A stretch of 64,000 bases of DNA from Solimicrobium sp043758755 (GTDB taxonomy: Bacteria; Pseudomonadota; Gammaproteobacteria; Burkholderiales; Burkholderiaceae_D). The translations under genes were made by a program, and so were the position numbers. The notes beneath the pieces are model-generated. The model was given only the letters and a program-made list of their open reading frames with translations, was not told the DNA's origin and made no database searches. Below are positions 54,088-63,094 of this stretch, piece by piece. Position 1 is the first letter of the stretch. Each line of letters opens with the position of its first letter. The DNA lies in the NCBI GenBank assembly GCA_043758755.1, contig JAYVMW010000059.1, forward strand, positions 62,001 to 126,000, written 5' to 3'.

Positions 54088-55160
54088 CGAATCGGATCAA
54101 GGTATTGATAGTGGACGATTCTGCCGTGGTGCGCCAGGTACTGACCAGCGTATTGAGCAGTGATCCGCAGATACAGGTGATTGGCGCTGCCGCCGACCCG
54201 ATTATTGCGCAGGAAAAAATGGCCCACGAGTGGCCGGATGTGATTGTGCTGGACGTGGAAATGCCCAGAATGGACGGGATCACCTTCCTGAAAAAAATCA
54301 TGGCCGAACGCCCGACCCGGGTCTTGATCTGCTCCACCCTGACCGAGGCTGGCGCTGCGACTACCATGCAGGCCCTGTCGGCCGGCGCGGTCGGCTTTGT
54401 CACCAAGCCCAAACTCGGACTGAAATCGTTTTTATCAGAATCGGCCACCGAGCTCATTCGTGACGTCAAACAGGCTGCGCAGGCCACGCCGAAAAATTTT
54501 GGCAGAGGGGCCATGCAAAGCGCAGACCACCCGGTGGTCAAGGCAACGGTGCAGCCGCAATCGATGGCAGAATCGTCGCACAAGATTATTGCAATCGGTA
54601 CTTCAACCGGTGGTACCCAGGCGCTGGAAGTGCTGCTGACTGCGTTGCCCAGAGTCTGTCCCGGTATCGTGATCGTGCAGCACATGCCGGAAAAATTTAC
54701 CGCACTGTTTGCCGACCGGCTCAATGGCCTGTGTGAAATTGAAGTGCGTGAAGCCAGACATGGTGATCGCGTCAATAACGGTCGTGCACTGATTGCGCCG
54801 GGTGGCATGCACATGAAAGTCAGTCGCAATGGCGCGTTTTTTGTGGTTGATGTGATCGACGGTCCGCCCGTCAACCGGCATAAACCTTCGGTCGATGTGC
54901 TGTTCAAATCGATGGCCGCTGTTACGAAAAGAAATGCGCTGGGCATCATCATGACCGGCATGGGTGACGATGGCGCGCGCGGTCTGCGTGACATGCATGA
55001 CGCCGGCGCGCATACCATTGCGCAGGATGAATTGAGTTGCGTGGTGTTTGGCATGCCCAAGGAAGCGATCAAGCTCGGTGCGGCGGATCAGGTAGTGCCG
55101 CTGGATCAGATTTCGAAAGAGATTATCAAGTTTTCGCAGACTGACTACTCAGGTATTTAA
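54084..55160 (+). CDS. cheB: Chemotaxis methylesterase CheB
   Basis: The 358-residue protein has an N-terminal receiver with Asp57 (VLDVEMPRMDG) and a C-terminal methylesterase with Ser174 (GTSTGGT), His200 (VQHMPEKF) and Asp near 297 (TGMGDDGARG). It demethylates receptors when phosphorylated by CheA. The next gene starts directly after its stop. Confidence 0.95.
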   Translation: MTNRIKVLIVDDSAVVRQVLTSVLSSDPQIQVIGAAADPIIAQEKMAHEWPDVIVLDVEMPRMDGITFLKKIMAERPTRVLICSTLTEAGAATTMQALSAGAVGFVTKPKLGLKSFLSESATELIRDVKQAAQATPKNFGRGAMQSADHPVVKATVQPQSMAESSHKIIAIGTSTGGTQALEVLLTALPRVCPGIVIVQHMPEKFTALFADRLNGLCEIEVREARHGDRVNNGRALIAPGGMHMKVSRNGAFFVVDVIDGPPVNRHKPSVDVLFKSMAAVTKRNALGIIMTGMGDDGARGLRDMHDAGAHTIAQDELSCVVFGMPKEAIKLGAADQVVPLDQISKEIIKFSQTDYSGI

Positions 55161-55949
55161 ATGGACACTGCTCAAAAATTGCTTTTTCAGTTGCGTCAAA
55201 TTTACCTGACCGAGATACCGGAACGGGCCGATGAACTTGAAGAGCTGGTTTTGGAAATGGAGAATTCCGGTATCACTTCTGACCGGTATAACGATTTGTT
55301 CAGGCGCATACACAGCCTCAAAGGCAGCGGCGGAACTTATGGCGCGCACATCATTACTGCGATCTGTCATTGTTTTGAAGATTATTTGACCGCCAGTAAT
55401 TTCAAGGATTCCAATCCCACGCTGCAATCAACAAAAATCACCCTGTCGTTTGTCGATTTGTTGCGCGGTGCCGCTGATACCCTCAGAAACAGTCCGGATG
55501 ACATTTCGAAAATTGAAGGCCGGCTTGCCGACCTGCGTCAACAGGCCTTTCTTCCGCAGTACGTGGCTCTGGTAGTGGAATCGACCGGCACCATCATCAG
55601 TATCATCAGAAAAGCACTCAAAAATTACGGGTGCCGCATGGTACTCATGGAGGATGGTTATCAGGCCTTGGGCAGGGCGCTGGTCGAGCCGTTTGATCTG
55701 GTCATCTCTTCCATGGAAACGCCGGGCCTGAACGGCAGTGCCCTGATCACGGCGCTCAAACTGGCAGTCAGTGCCAACAGCAATGTCAAATGCATACTGC
55801 TGACTGCCAATCAGAATCTGATACTGCCGGATCCGGAGCCGGATTTTCTTCTGTTGAAGAATGGAAGCATGATGGCTAATCTAAATGTCATGGTCAAATC
55901 CGTTATTGAAGAGTCGGGCGGTGGATTAGTTGCACAGGGCCGGATGTAA
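55161..55949 (+). CDS. Hpt protein fused to a degenerate receiver domain
   Basis: The 262-residue protein has an N-terminal Hpt domain with His51 in RIHSLKGSGGTYG. From about 133 it has a receiver-like fold (YVALVVESTGTII), but the acidic pair reads Glu140-Ser141, the phospho-acceptor position is Ser184 (DLVISSMETPG) and only the Lys (K233) remains. The receiver should therefore not be phosphorylated. It abuts cheB with no spacer, so it belongs to the chemotaxis operon. It might take phosphate from CheA or act as a regulator of it; neither is shown by the sequence. Confidence 0.8.
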   Translation: MDTAQKLLFQLRQIYLTEIPERADELEELVLEMENSGITSDRYNDLFRRIHSLKGSGGTYGAHIITAICHCFEDYLTASNFKDSNPTLQSTKITLSFVDLLRGAADTLRNSPDDISKIEGRLADLRQQAFLPQYVALVVESTGTIISIIRKALKNYGCRMVLMEDGYQALGRALVEPFDLVISSMETPGLNGSALITALKLAVSANSNVKCILLTANQNLILPDPEPDFLLLKNGSMMANLNVMVKSVIEESGGGLVAQGRM

Positions 55950-55969
55950 TTCCGGTGTTGCAGAGCCAG

Positions 55970-58000
55970 TCACTCATCGGAGTTCCTTAATTTTTTCATT
56001 TCCTTGCGGAATGTGCCGGCCCGTTCAGACACGGTCCCTGATTTTTGTAACAGTGAGTCCATAATCTCCCCTCTCCTGGTCAGTTTTTCTATGGCGGCCC
56101 GGTTGGCAGCACGCGCGAGTGCCAGGTTTTTTCTGATCAGGCCGATTTTGGCCTGAAATGCCTCGCTGCGCATATGGCGCGCCCAGTTTTCATGACTGAC
56201 CGGGGTGCCATCAGCGGTTGTTTTCGGCGCGTGCAGTTCAGTTCTGCTCAGCGAAAAATCGTCATGTTCGCAGTCCAGAATTTGCTCATCTTCAGCAATA
56301 ATATGGCGCAGGTGTTGCAGTATCGCCACACGCATTTCCTGCAGGTTTTGTTTTGTATACGTCTTGGCCGGATTCTGCAGATTCTTGCGCAATTTAAGCA
56401 GCGTAACAATCCGCGCATAGGTTGCCGGCGTATAAAAGCTCTTTCCAAAATCGGGGTCAAGACCGGATTGGTACAGTTCACCGGTTTCACTGAAGACGCA
56501 CAGCCGCATATTGGCTTCAATTTTATCGGCCAGACCCTTTTGACTGACTTTGATCTGGTACAAAACCTGGTTTCTTTTGACCATATTGTCCATCATTTGT
56601 AACACTTCGCTCAATGGCTTGGCCGGATTGGTCAACAGACTGATCAAGGTTTTCTGATATACCCGCGCAACCGGGGGAATGATGCCATCTTTTAATGTGG
56701 TCGGCGTATCCGGAGGTGCAATCAGTCTGTAGCATTGCGCGATTTCGTTGCGGCCGAAATCCCTGAGGAACACCTGTTGGTTATCCAAAATGTCATTCAA
56801 TGCAGACACTTCATGTTGACCCATTGCCGAGCTTGAAAATTGGGAAATAAAGGACTGAAAATTGATCATGCGCTGTCTGAATATGGCGCTCATTTGTGGC
56901 TCTGTGCAAAAACTGAGTAGTTGGCTGAGATTGTTCAACTCACTTTTCAGGCGCAGCATATTTCTGTTTAACGTCGCCAGTTTCAGAACCAGTTCACTCA
57001 CTCTGGCGTGACACTTCTTCAAGCATCGCCGCTCAGGTATGCCCGGATTTTGGATCAGTGCCAGGCGCGACAACTCAGGCAGTACAGCCAGATAGGGATT
57101 GTTAATGTGTTGCTGCATTCGGGTCATGGCCTGGTTGAACTGGGTTTGGATGAATTTCGCAAACCTGCCCAATTCCAAAGCGGCCAACTGTGTCTCGTTT
57201 GGCTCTTCCTCATCAGCGCCAAGCTGTGGAGCCGGTGGGTTAAGTTGCAAGGTTAAATTGCATGCGCCAGCCGCATCCAGTCGTTCCAATTGGGCGTGGA
57301 CCGCATTCAGAAACCACAGGCTGGTTAATTTTTTTTGGAGCGCCTCGGCGTGTGCCGCGGCACGATTGCTGCTGATAACGATGGGTTCATGGTCTTTAAT
57401 GAGCCGGACTGTGACTTGTTCACCGGTGCAGCGGAACTTTCCGGCCGTCAGAATTCTTGGCAGGTCAGCCAGCTGAATTGATTCTGGACTGTCACAGTTG
57501 AACAGATCTTCAGGCGCCGGAATGGCAGGTCCCGGCGGGTTGTCGGTGGACGGCGTGCACAGTGCAATGCCGCATGGAAGTCGATTGCTTCGGTTCCTGA
57601 ATACTAAAAATCCGGAACTGGCCGGCTCTGCCAAGCGTTCATATTCAATGGCCACCGTCTTTCCGGAAATGACTCTGTTTAACTGTTCCTGTGCCGCCTG
57701 AATTTCACGCTGACAGGTTTCAATCATTGCCGTATTTCGTTCGTCGACATTTTTTTGCAATTCCATTGTGAGCAGGGCGGTTTTGCGGCCAATTTCGTGA
57801 AAGCGCGCCAACACATTTGTTTTGATGCCGTTGCAAAAAACATGGTCTGTAAGCCGGTCTATCGGTCCCATATATCTCGGATCTGCAGTCGGGGCCGCGC
57901 CCGGCGCAGCTTCACTACTCCGATGGGCTGCCTGGGTCACCTCCATAACGCGTTGCCGGGAAATTGTTCTGGAAAACAGGCCACTCGATACAGTTAACAT
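55970..58000 (-). CDS. 676-residue protein of unknown function, co-directional with a LuxR solo
   Basis: A strong GAGGTGG ribosome site precedes the ATG at 58000. The product has no signal peptide or membrane span. The region around 65-115 and much of 285-676 is helical and charged with probable coiled coils; the rest has no motif I recognise. Cysteines are scattered. The LuxR-type gene ends 35 bases upstream on the same strand, so the two are probably one transcript. A secreted effector, a structural protein or a regulator are all possible; none is supported by a visible domain. It reads as a genuine long gene because codon use is consistent and no competing frame is better. Confidence 0.7.
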   Translation of the reverse strand: MLTVSSGLFSRTISRQRVMEVTQAAHRSSEAAPGAAPTADPRYMGPIDRLTDHVFCNGIKTNVLARFHEIGRKTALLTMELQKNVDERNTAMIETCQREIQAAQEQLNRVISGKTVAIEYERLAEPASSGFLVFRNRSNRLPCGIALCTPSTDNPPGPAIPAPEDLFNCDSPESIQLADLPRILTAGKFRCTGEQVTVRLIKDHEPIVISSNRAAAHAEALQKKLTSLWFLNAVHAQLERLDAAGACNLTLQLNPPAPQLGADEEEPNETQLAALELGRFAKFIQTQFNQAMTRMQQHINNPYLAVLPELSRLALIQNPGIPERRCLKKCHARVSELVLKLATLNRNMLRLKSELNNLSQLLSFCTEPQMSAIFRQRMINFQSFISQFSSSAMGQHEVSALNDILDNQQVFLRDFGRNEIAQCYRLIAPPDTPTTLKDGIIPPVARVYQKTLISLLTNPAKPLSEVLQMMDNMVKRNQVLYQIKVSQKGLADKIEANMRLCVFSETGELYQSGLDPDFGKSFYTPATYARIVTLLKLRKNLQNPAKTYTKQNLQEMRVAILQHLRHIIAEDEQILDCEHDDFSLSRTELHAPKTTADGTPVSHENWARHMRSEAFQAKIGLIRKNLALARAANRAAIEKLTRRGEIMDSLLQKSGTVSERAGTFRKEMKKLRNSDE

Positions 58001-58035
58001 TGTCCACCTCGATGTTCAGTTTGCGGTTTGCATAC

Positions 58036-58782
58036 TTAGCCCAGCAATCCATTTGCTTTTGCCTGATGGACGGTGTCACCTGTATTGACTGCGCATAATT
58101 TGTCTTTCAGGATGGCCAGTCGATGGTAAAGCGTGCTGGGCCTGGTTTCCAGAATCGCCGCAATTTCGGCAACCGTCTTTCCATTGCTTAAATGTTCAAG
58201 CACGCACAGTTCAAATTCTTTTATTTTGAATTTCTGAATCGCGACCGCGCGGAAATGATTTCTCCACCAGTCCATCAACTCCATGGCCAGCGCCCGAAAT
58301 GTGATCCGGTTCGACAAAAAATGTTGTTCCATGCAGGCTGGCTCCGAGGAAGAACCGATAAAAAGAATGCTCAGACAGTCATGGGAACCAAACCTGCTGT
58401 GCGCGGGGATGATGATGCCGCTGCGGAAACCGTGGCAGGCCGCGGCGGCCATCATGTCGCTTTGGCCCCGGGTGATGGGTATGATTTTTGAGCTTAAAGT
58501 CGGTTCGGTGTGCAATTTGGCATATTCAATCAGCGGATCGTTCATATACCACTTCCGCTCTTCATAAATGGAGCGCCACTCCGCTTTGCAATCCTCAAAA
58601 TAATGATGAGAACCGAACTCGTGGCCCGAGTCGCTGAGACGAAATGTCGAGTAGATAAAGTGTTCCGCACCGGCCTTGCGTACGGCCAATCTGGTCATCA
58701 GTCTGACACTGTCTTCAGAATCGGCGGTGGAAATTTTCTGAATAATATTGAGCACTTCGGCACGGGTTTTAGTCGCATTCAT
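58036..58782 (-). CDS. LuxR-family regulator with autoinducer-binding domain (solo)
   Basis: With the start at ATG 58782, where AGGA lies six bases upstream, the product has 248 residues. An autoinducer-binding domain at about 15-165 shows the family positions WRSIYEERKWYMNDP (Trp, Tyr, Asp-Pro) and GFRSGIIIP; the tryptophan usually found after the Pro downstream appears as Ser. The C-terminal LuxR-type HTH lies at about 178-235 (LEHLSNGKTVAEIAAILETR). No luxI homologue lies in the window, so it is a solo. It leads the unit with the 676-residue gene. Longer starts at 58815 and 58839 are possible. Confidence 0.85.
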   Translation of the reverse strand: MNATKTRAEVLNIIQKISTADSEDSVRLMTRLAVRKAGAEHFIYSTFRLSDSGHEFGSHHYFEDCKAEWRSIYEERKWYMNDPLIEYAKLHTEPTLSSKIIPITRGQSDMMAAAACHGFRSGIIIPAHSRFGSHDCLSILFIGSSSEPACMEQHFLSNRITFRALAMELMDWWRNHFRAVAIQKFKIKEFELCVLEHLSNGKTVAEIAAILETRPSTLYHRLAILKDKLCAVNTGDTVHQAKANGLLG

Positions 58783-58862
58783 TCTTCGTCCTGAATTCGG
58801 CAGGTTGACATTCATGGGGGCACTGTCGGGGGGCATCATATTTTTTAAATCCGGAATTGATT

Positions 58863-58880
58863 AGTCCAATAATTTGGACT
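58863..58880. promoter_or_regulatory. Lux-box-like 18-bp inverted repeat
   Basis: AGTCCAA-N4-TTGGACT is a perfect inverted repeat 81 bases upstream of the LuxR-solo start. Its size and position match operators of LuxR-type regulators, although the sequence is not the classical lux box. It is a likely site for the adjacent regulator, by inference. Confidence 0.5.
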
Positions 58881-59009
58881 TGCTTTTTTTCCTTGTGACG
58901 CCATGCGGCTTTCTGTGGCGCAGGGTGAATTGAATCGGGGAGCGGTAAACCGGGCGGTTCGCAGTGTTCTGAATGGCTTTTTGACAACACATTTAAGCAA
59001 TTTCAACAG

Positions 59010-59041
59010 ATAAACTTAAATTTTTGTTAATTTAAGTTTAT
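59010..59041. promoter_or_regulatory. 32-bp AT-rich perfect inverted repeat operator
   Basis: ATAAACTTAAATT and AATTTAAGTTTAT are exact 13-base arms around TTTGTT. It lies 33 bases before the GTG of the PAS/LuxR-type gene, in the promoter zone. An extra half-site ATTTAAG lies at about 58990-58996. It differs in sequence from the repeat at 58863, so two regulators may act here. Confidence 0.6.
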
Positions 59042-59073
59042 ATTTCAACCAGTTTTCATCAGCAGGGGAAATT

Positions 59074-59901
59074 GTGTCAAACCTAAACACGCCGCCTTAC
59101 AATTTGGTTCAACCCAATGAATATAACGAAGAGCAAAAGAAGTTCATTGAAAAAATCAAGGAAACCATTGTCATCATTTCGACACAGACCGATTTGATTT
59201 TGGGCGCCAAAGACATCAATTCCCGCCATCTGGTATTGACCGAGGCCTGTGCAAAGCTGCTTGAAATGACCAGTTGCACCGGCGCGGCTCAGATCAATGG
59301 CTGCGCAAAAGCAAGCAGTACCCAGACATGCATGATGACGCAAGAGGATCAGGAAGACCGTGCCTTGTTGATGCAGGGTGATATCAATAAAAAAATATCC
59401 GTGCTGAATTTCCTGCAATGTCGGGATGGGATGCGCGCGATGGTTTTCGATAAACAACTCTTGAAGCATATGCCATCGCACTCGGTGCTTGGCATTTTTT
59501 TCAGTGTGCGTGAAATCGAACTGCAGCAGTGTTTTACCGTTATTCCCAACTTTGTTCTTGAATTTGGTACCGGCATCAGCATTGAAAAATATCATGGTCC
59601 GCTGAGCCTGCAGCATGTCAAATTTTCTGAATATGAACACGAAGTCTGCTATCTGATGACGATGCACTGGACCTGCAGACAGATAGCCGATTTTTTCAAT
59701 CAGTATCGTCCCAATGCGGTACCCAGATGTGTCGACACCATCTATAAGTGCCGCAACCGGATCTGTGACAAGTTGGGCATTGCCGACTACAGCACGGAAA
59801 AACTCAGAGCGCAATTGATCAGTATGGGATTGCACAGAAAAATGCCGCAGTCGTTCTTCAATTGCATACTGGAGCGCAATGCCAAACCCTTCAAGTCATG
59901 A
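59074..59901 (+). CDS. PAS-like / LuxR-type HTH regulator
   Basis: The 275-residue protein starts at a GTG (AGGGG upstream). Residues about 25-165 resemble a PAS-type sensor (LILGAKDINSRHLVLTEAC), and a C-terminal LuxR-like HTH lies at about 195-245 with CRQIADFF and VDTIYKCRNRICDKLG. There is no receiver domain. It is divergent from the LuxR solo and is followed by the type IVb pilus genes on the same strand, which it may control. PAS-LuxR architecture is inferred from sequence pattern only. Confidence 0.75.
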   Translation: MSNLNTPPYNLVQPNEYNEEQKKFIEKIKETIVIISTQTDLILGAKDINSRHLVLTEACAKLLEMTSCTGAAQINGCAKASSTQTCMMTQEDQEDRALLMQGDINKKISVLNFLQCRDGMRAMVFDKQLLKHMPSHSVLGIFFSVREIELQQCFTVIPNFVLEFGTGISIEKYHGPLSLQHVKFSEYEHEVCYLMTMHWTCRQIADFFNQYRPNAVPRCVDTIYKCRNRICDKLGIADYSTEKLRAQLISMGLHRKMPQSFFNCILERNAKPFKS

Positions 59902-60084
59902 TTTGCATCAGTCAAAAATTTTTTGATTCTAAATGCAGATCGACAAAATTCAAAAGAATTTAACCCATTGAATTTACCGGTTCATTCCGTGATGATGGAC
60001 ACCCGGCAGCACTGATTCAGGCGCACTCGAATCTGTTCCAGGCTGCGGATTAATTCACCATTCTTGATAAGGGTGTCCAAATCA
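59902..60084 (+). other. 183-base spacer before the pilus operon
   Basis: It lies between the PAS/LuxR-type regulator and the first pilus gene and has no gene. A 15-base near-palindrome TCAAAAATTTTTTGA sits at its left end; this could be a weak terminator or part of a promoter. A promoter for the pilus genes is expected here but I cannot place its boxes. Confidence 0.4.
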
Positions 60085-60798
60085 ATGCAGATCGCTAATC
60101 AACCAGAAAATTTACCGCTGCGGTCTGGCTGCAGAAACGCAATGCTGCCAACGGCCGTCACAGCCTGCTGCGCATGGCTGATGATAAGTGGATGCCAGGC
60201 TATGCAGGGCAGGTCCGAAGCGTGGTCCGCAGTCAACAATATTCAGACGGCCAGAATACTGTCTGGGCCTGTTGAGGCCGCCACTGCGCCAAAGTTCTCG
60301 AGGCTGACCCTGACACTGAAACAGGCTATTGATGATCTGGTTCCATCCACCTACAGTCTGGACATCGCTGAAGATCTGAGCCTGAATACGTTTATCCATA
60401 TCGATACGTCAAAAAATTGGCTCGAAGCGCTGGGGCAGGGTCTGTCGGAAGCAAATATAGAATTCGTCGCCAATCTGTACAGCAAGTCGGCAACCATCAA
60501 ATGGAACAAAATCGCTCTCGCGCAGGTCATCAAGACTTACCTGCCGGAAGATTTCACCGTATTTTCCGATGCTGGAATTGACCTGCAGTCGCTGGTGCGG
60601 TTTGATACGCGCCAATACTGGGCCGAAGCATTGAGTTTGGGCACGCGGGACAACGGCATTGCGCTGACGATCAACTACGAAAATAAAATCATTTCGCTCA
60701 GACCCGCGCACTTGCCCGTGCAATCAACCGATAAGCCGGGCATTAAGCGAAATCCTGCCGCGTTCCAGTCACCCATGCAGTCACTCGCAACCTTTTGA
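60085..60798 (+). CDS. PilL/TcpQ-like lipoprotein of a type IVb pilus system
   Basis: The start is taken as ATG 60085; a TTG at 60064 would add seven residues. The product has 237 residues. The lipobox ISGC places the lipidated cysteine at residue 37. Two similar TcpQ-like modules follow: about 70-140 (SLNTFIHIDTSKNWLEALGQGL) and 155-210 (SLVRFDTRQYWAEALSLG). TcpQ helps assemble the secretin. It is the first gene of the pilus run, 19 bases before the next TcpQ-like gene. Confidence 0.72.
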   Translation: MQIANQPENLPLRSGCRNAMLPTAVTACCAWLMISGCQAMQGRSEAWSAVNNIQTARILSGPVEAATAPKFSRLTLTLKQAIDDLVPSTYSLDIAEDLSLNTFIHIDTSKNWLEALGQGLSEANIEFVANLYSKSATIKWNKIALAQVIKTYLPEDFTVFSDAGIDLQSLVRFDTRQYWAEALSLGTRDNGIALTINYENKIISLRPAHLPVQSTDKPGIKRNPAAFQSPMQSLATF

Positions 60799-60817
60799 TG
60801 CAGGAAAATATAAATCT

Positions 60818-61339
60818 ATGAGCCTGATACACAAACTGCTGCCACTTACCCTCTTCGTCATTGTTGTCACGGTTTTGGCAACAGGCCGGGCTGCGGAACT
60901 GTGCATGCAAAACCCAGGCTCGACCGAATACCGGTCAGACAGTCCGGCGGCGGATTGTGCCTTGCCGGAACCGCTCAAAACCAGGTTACCCAAAACTGGC
61001 TTTGCAAACGCGCTGTCTGAACCGTCAACCACGCAGTCAACCAGACAATCACCTGCATCAACAGCCACGGCCAGCTGGGAATTGCGCGCAGAAGACGGCA
61101 CTGTTTACGCCGCGCTCAAACGCTGGTCGGTTCTGGCACAGTGGCAGATCAGCTGGGAGATTCCGGTAGATTTTCCAATTGAAATTGAAGATGCCGCAAC
61201 TGGTACTTATGAGTATGCGGTACAGCGGGTATTGGCGGCGCTGCGCGTGTCTGACTATCCGCCTCATCCCTGTTTTCATGAAAACAGGGTGGTCAGAATT
61301 GTGCGGCGCATTCTGGGGAATGATGATGAGTGCAAATAA
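60818..61339 (+). CDS. TcpQ-like toxin-coregulated-pilus biosynthesis protein
   Basis: The 173-residue protein has a signal peptide (about 1-25, ending GRA) and a C-terminal TcpQ-type domain (about 88-165) with WSVLAQWQISWEIPVDFPI and YEYAVQRVLAAL. It is exported and probably works with the secretin. It lies between the PilL-like lipoprotein and the secretin, with gaps of 19 and 15 bases. Confidence 0.78.
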   Translation: MSLIHKLLPLTLFVIVVTVLATGRAAELCMQNPGSTEYRSDSPAADCALPEPLKTRLPKTGFANALSEPSTTQSTRQSPASTATASWELRAEDGTVYAALKRWSVLAQWQISWEIPVDFPIEIEDAATGTYEYAVQRVLAALRVSDYPPHPCFHENRVVRIVRRILGNDDECK

Positions 61340-61354
61340 CGGAATTGAGCTGCC

Positions 61355-63022
61355 ATGAAAATCCTGATCCTTCTGGTGAACCTGTGTCTCTTACCCGGTC
61401 TGATTGGCTGTGCATCGGTGTTGACAGCTCAAACGGATGAAGCCTTCAGCAAGAATCTCAGTCACAGCATGCAGCAGAAGCATCAGACTGAATCTGGCAA
61501 AACAGATTACCCATCCGGGGGCGCACTGCCAACCTACCTCGGTTCAAAATCAATGCCGCTCAAATCAACTGCGATTCTGCCGGTCATTTTTTACCAGCCG
61601 CGCCGTTACCAGTATCCGGGCCAGAAATTCAGCATTGAAAGAGCGGCCGGCATCGTGTCAGCTGAAACCGGGGTATTGATCAGGGTTGCGCAGGATGTAC
61701 GCGGTGAGTCTTCTCTGTTATCGACAGTGCAGGGAAAAAATGCCAGCGTGCTCAGGCCGCCCTTGCCATGGGCGCTCGACACGGGCAGTGGCAGCCTGAA
61801 TAATTTAAGTAACAGTATTGACGGTATAGTTTTGAATACGGAAAAAAATCTGGTTGAGGTGCTCAATTCCATCTGCACGCAAATGGGATTGAACTGGGAA
61901 TATCGCGACGGTGTTGTTGTCATTCAAAGGCTGGTCACACGCACCTTTCAACTCAAGGTTCATCCGGGAACGCGCCAGTTCGATACCTCGAATGACAAAT
62001 CCGGAAATACCCAGGCCACTACCGGACCGGGGGGCGCAAGTTCCGGAGGTATTACTACCGGAATCAAATCAACCGCAACGGTGATGACATCAAGTGGAAA
62101 AGTGGCTGCCATCGACGCCGTCGCAGAATCGGTGCGCTCGGTACTGAGGCCACGGGGCAAGGCCATACCGAATCCTGCAACCGGAACCATCATGATCATT
62201 GACACGATCGATGGCATTGAGCGTGCCGAAAAAATAATCAATCGTGAAAATGAATTGCTCAACCGGTTTACCCAGATTCGGATTGCCATCTGTACCTTTG
62301 AGCAGAATGACAGTGATGAGCGCGGTGTGGACTGGACGGTTGCCTTTCAAAATCTGAACAAGCTTGGTGCCGCAATCAAATCGCCGGCCACGATAACCAA
62401 CGGTCTCGGTGGCTCCATCTCCCTGAGTGTGCTTGCTACCGACTCTCCCGGCAAATTTGACGGCACCACTGCCTTCATCAAATTGCTCAATGAAAATGGC
62501 AAGGCCAATACCGTGTATGACCAGGTGGTGCAGGTACGAAACAGGGTTGCAACGGCCGCTTCCGCCACCGTGCAAAAGGTGTATCTGGCAGAAACAAGCC
62601 CGGCTCCGGCCAACCCCGCGGGTGCATCAGGTGGCGCAGTGGGTCTGGTGCCCGGCACGATCACCACCGGTCTGGATTTGCAGCTGCAACCCAACATTTA
62701 TGACAGCGGGCAAATGTCATTGCTGTTCTCGCTGGGGTTGCTTGACCTCATTGACATTCAGACGCTGTCCAGTGGTACCGGGCAAAGCCAGTCATCGATA
62801 CAGGGTCCTGAAACCAAGGGCTACAACTTCCAGCAGGATGTGCCGCTGCGGGTTGGGGAGACCACATTCATCACCGGCTATGAAGCAACCATGAACAGCT
62901 ATACACGGCGCGCGCTGGGCCGGGATGTGTCGCTGCTGGCCGGCGGATCATATAAAGGCAATGCCAACAATCAGAAACTGTTCATTTTCATTACACCGGT
63001 TTCGATTGGGACAACCTATTAA
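61355..63022 (+). CDS. PilN-type type IVb pilus secretin
   Basis: The 555-residue outer-membrane lipoprotein has a lipobox LIGC with Cys19. N-terminal N0/N1-like domains lie at about 90-300. A low-complexity Gly/Thr/Ser stretch lies at about 212-235. The secretin domain runs from about 330 to 555, with the closing VPLRVGETTFITGYE near 495-510. PilN secretins form the pore through which R64-type thin pili pass. It is followed by a PilO2-like gene, the expected next step in the operon. Confidence 0.9.
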   Translation: MKILILLVNLCLLPGLIGCASVLTAQTDEAFSKNLSHSMQQKHQTESGKTDYPSGGALPTYLGSKSMPLKSTAILPVIFYQPRRYQYPGQKFSIERAAGIVSAETGVLIRVAQDVRGESSLLSTVQGKNASVLRPPLPWALDTGSGSLNNLSNSIDGIVLNTEKNLVEVLNSICTQMGLNWEYRDGVVVIQRLVTRTFQLKVHPGTRQFDTSNDKSGNTQATTGPGGASSGGITTGIKSTATVMTSSGKVAAIDAVAESVRSVLRPRGKAIPNPATGTIMIIDTIDGIERAEKIINRENELLNRFTQIRIAICTFEQNDSDERGVDWTVAFQNLNKLGAAIKSPATITNGLGGSISLSVLATDSPGKFDGTTAFIKLLNENGKANTVYDQVVQVRNRVATAASATVQKVYLAETSPAPANPAGASGGAVGLVPGTITTGLDLQLQPNIYDSGQMSLLFSLGLLDLIDIQTLSSGTGQSQSSIQGPETKGYNFQQDVPLRVGETTFITGYEATMNSYTRRALGRDVSLLAGGSYKGNANNQKLFIFITPVSIGTTY

Positions 63023-63094
63023 CGGAACCGATACCGGCGAGGCCTTGAATCAGGCGGATGAAATATTTGGAGGTGTCAATTATGGAGATGTGCT

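Noticed and set aside
54041..55072. Minus-strand ORF of 343 residues
   Set aside because: It is antisense to cheB and has Ser/Thr/Pro-rich composition without any motif.
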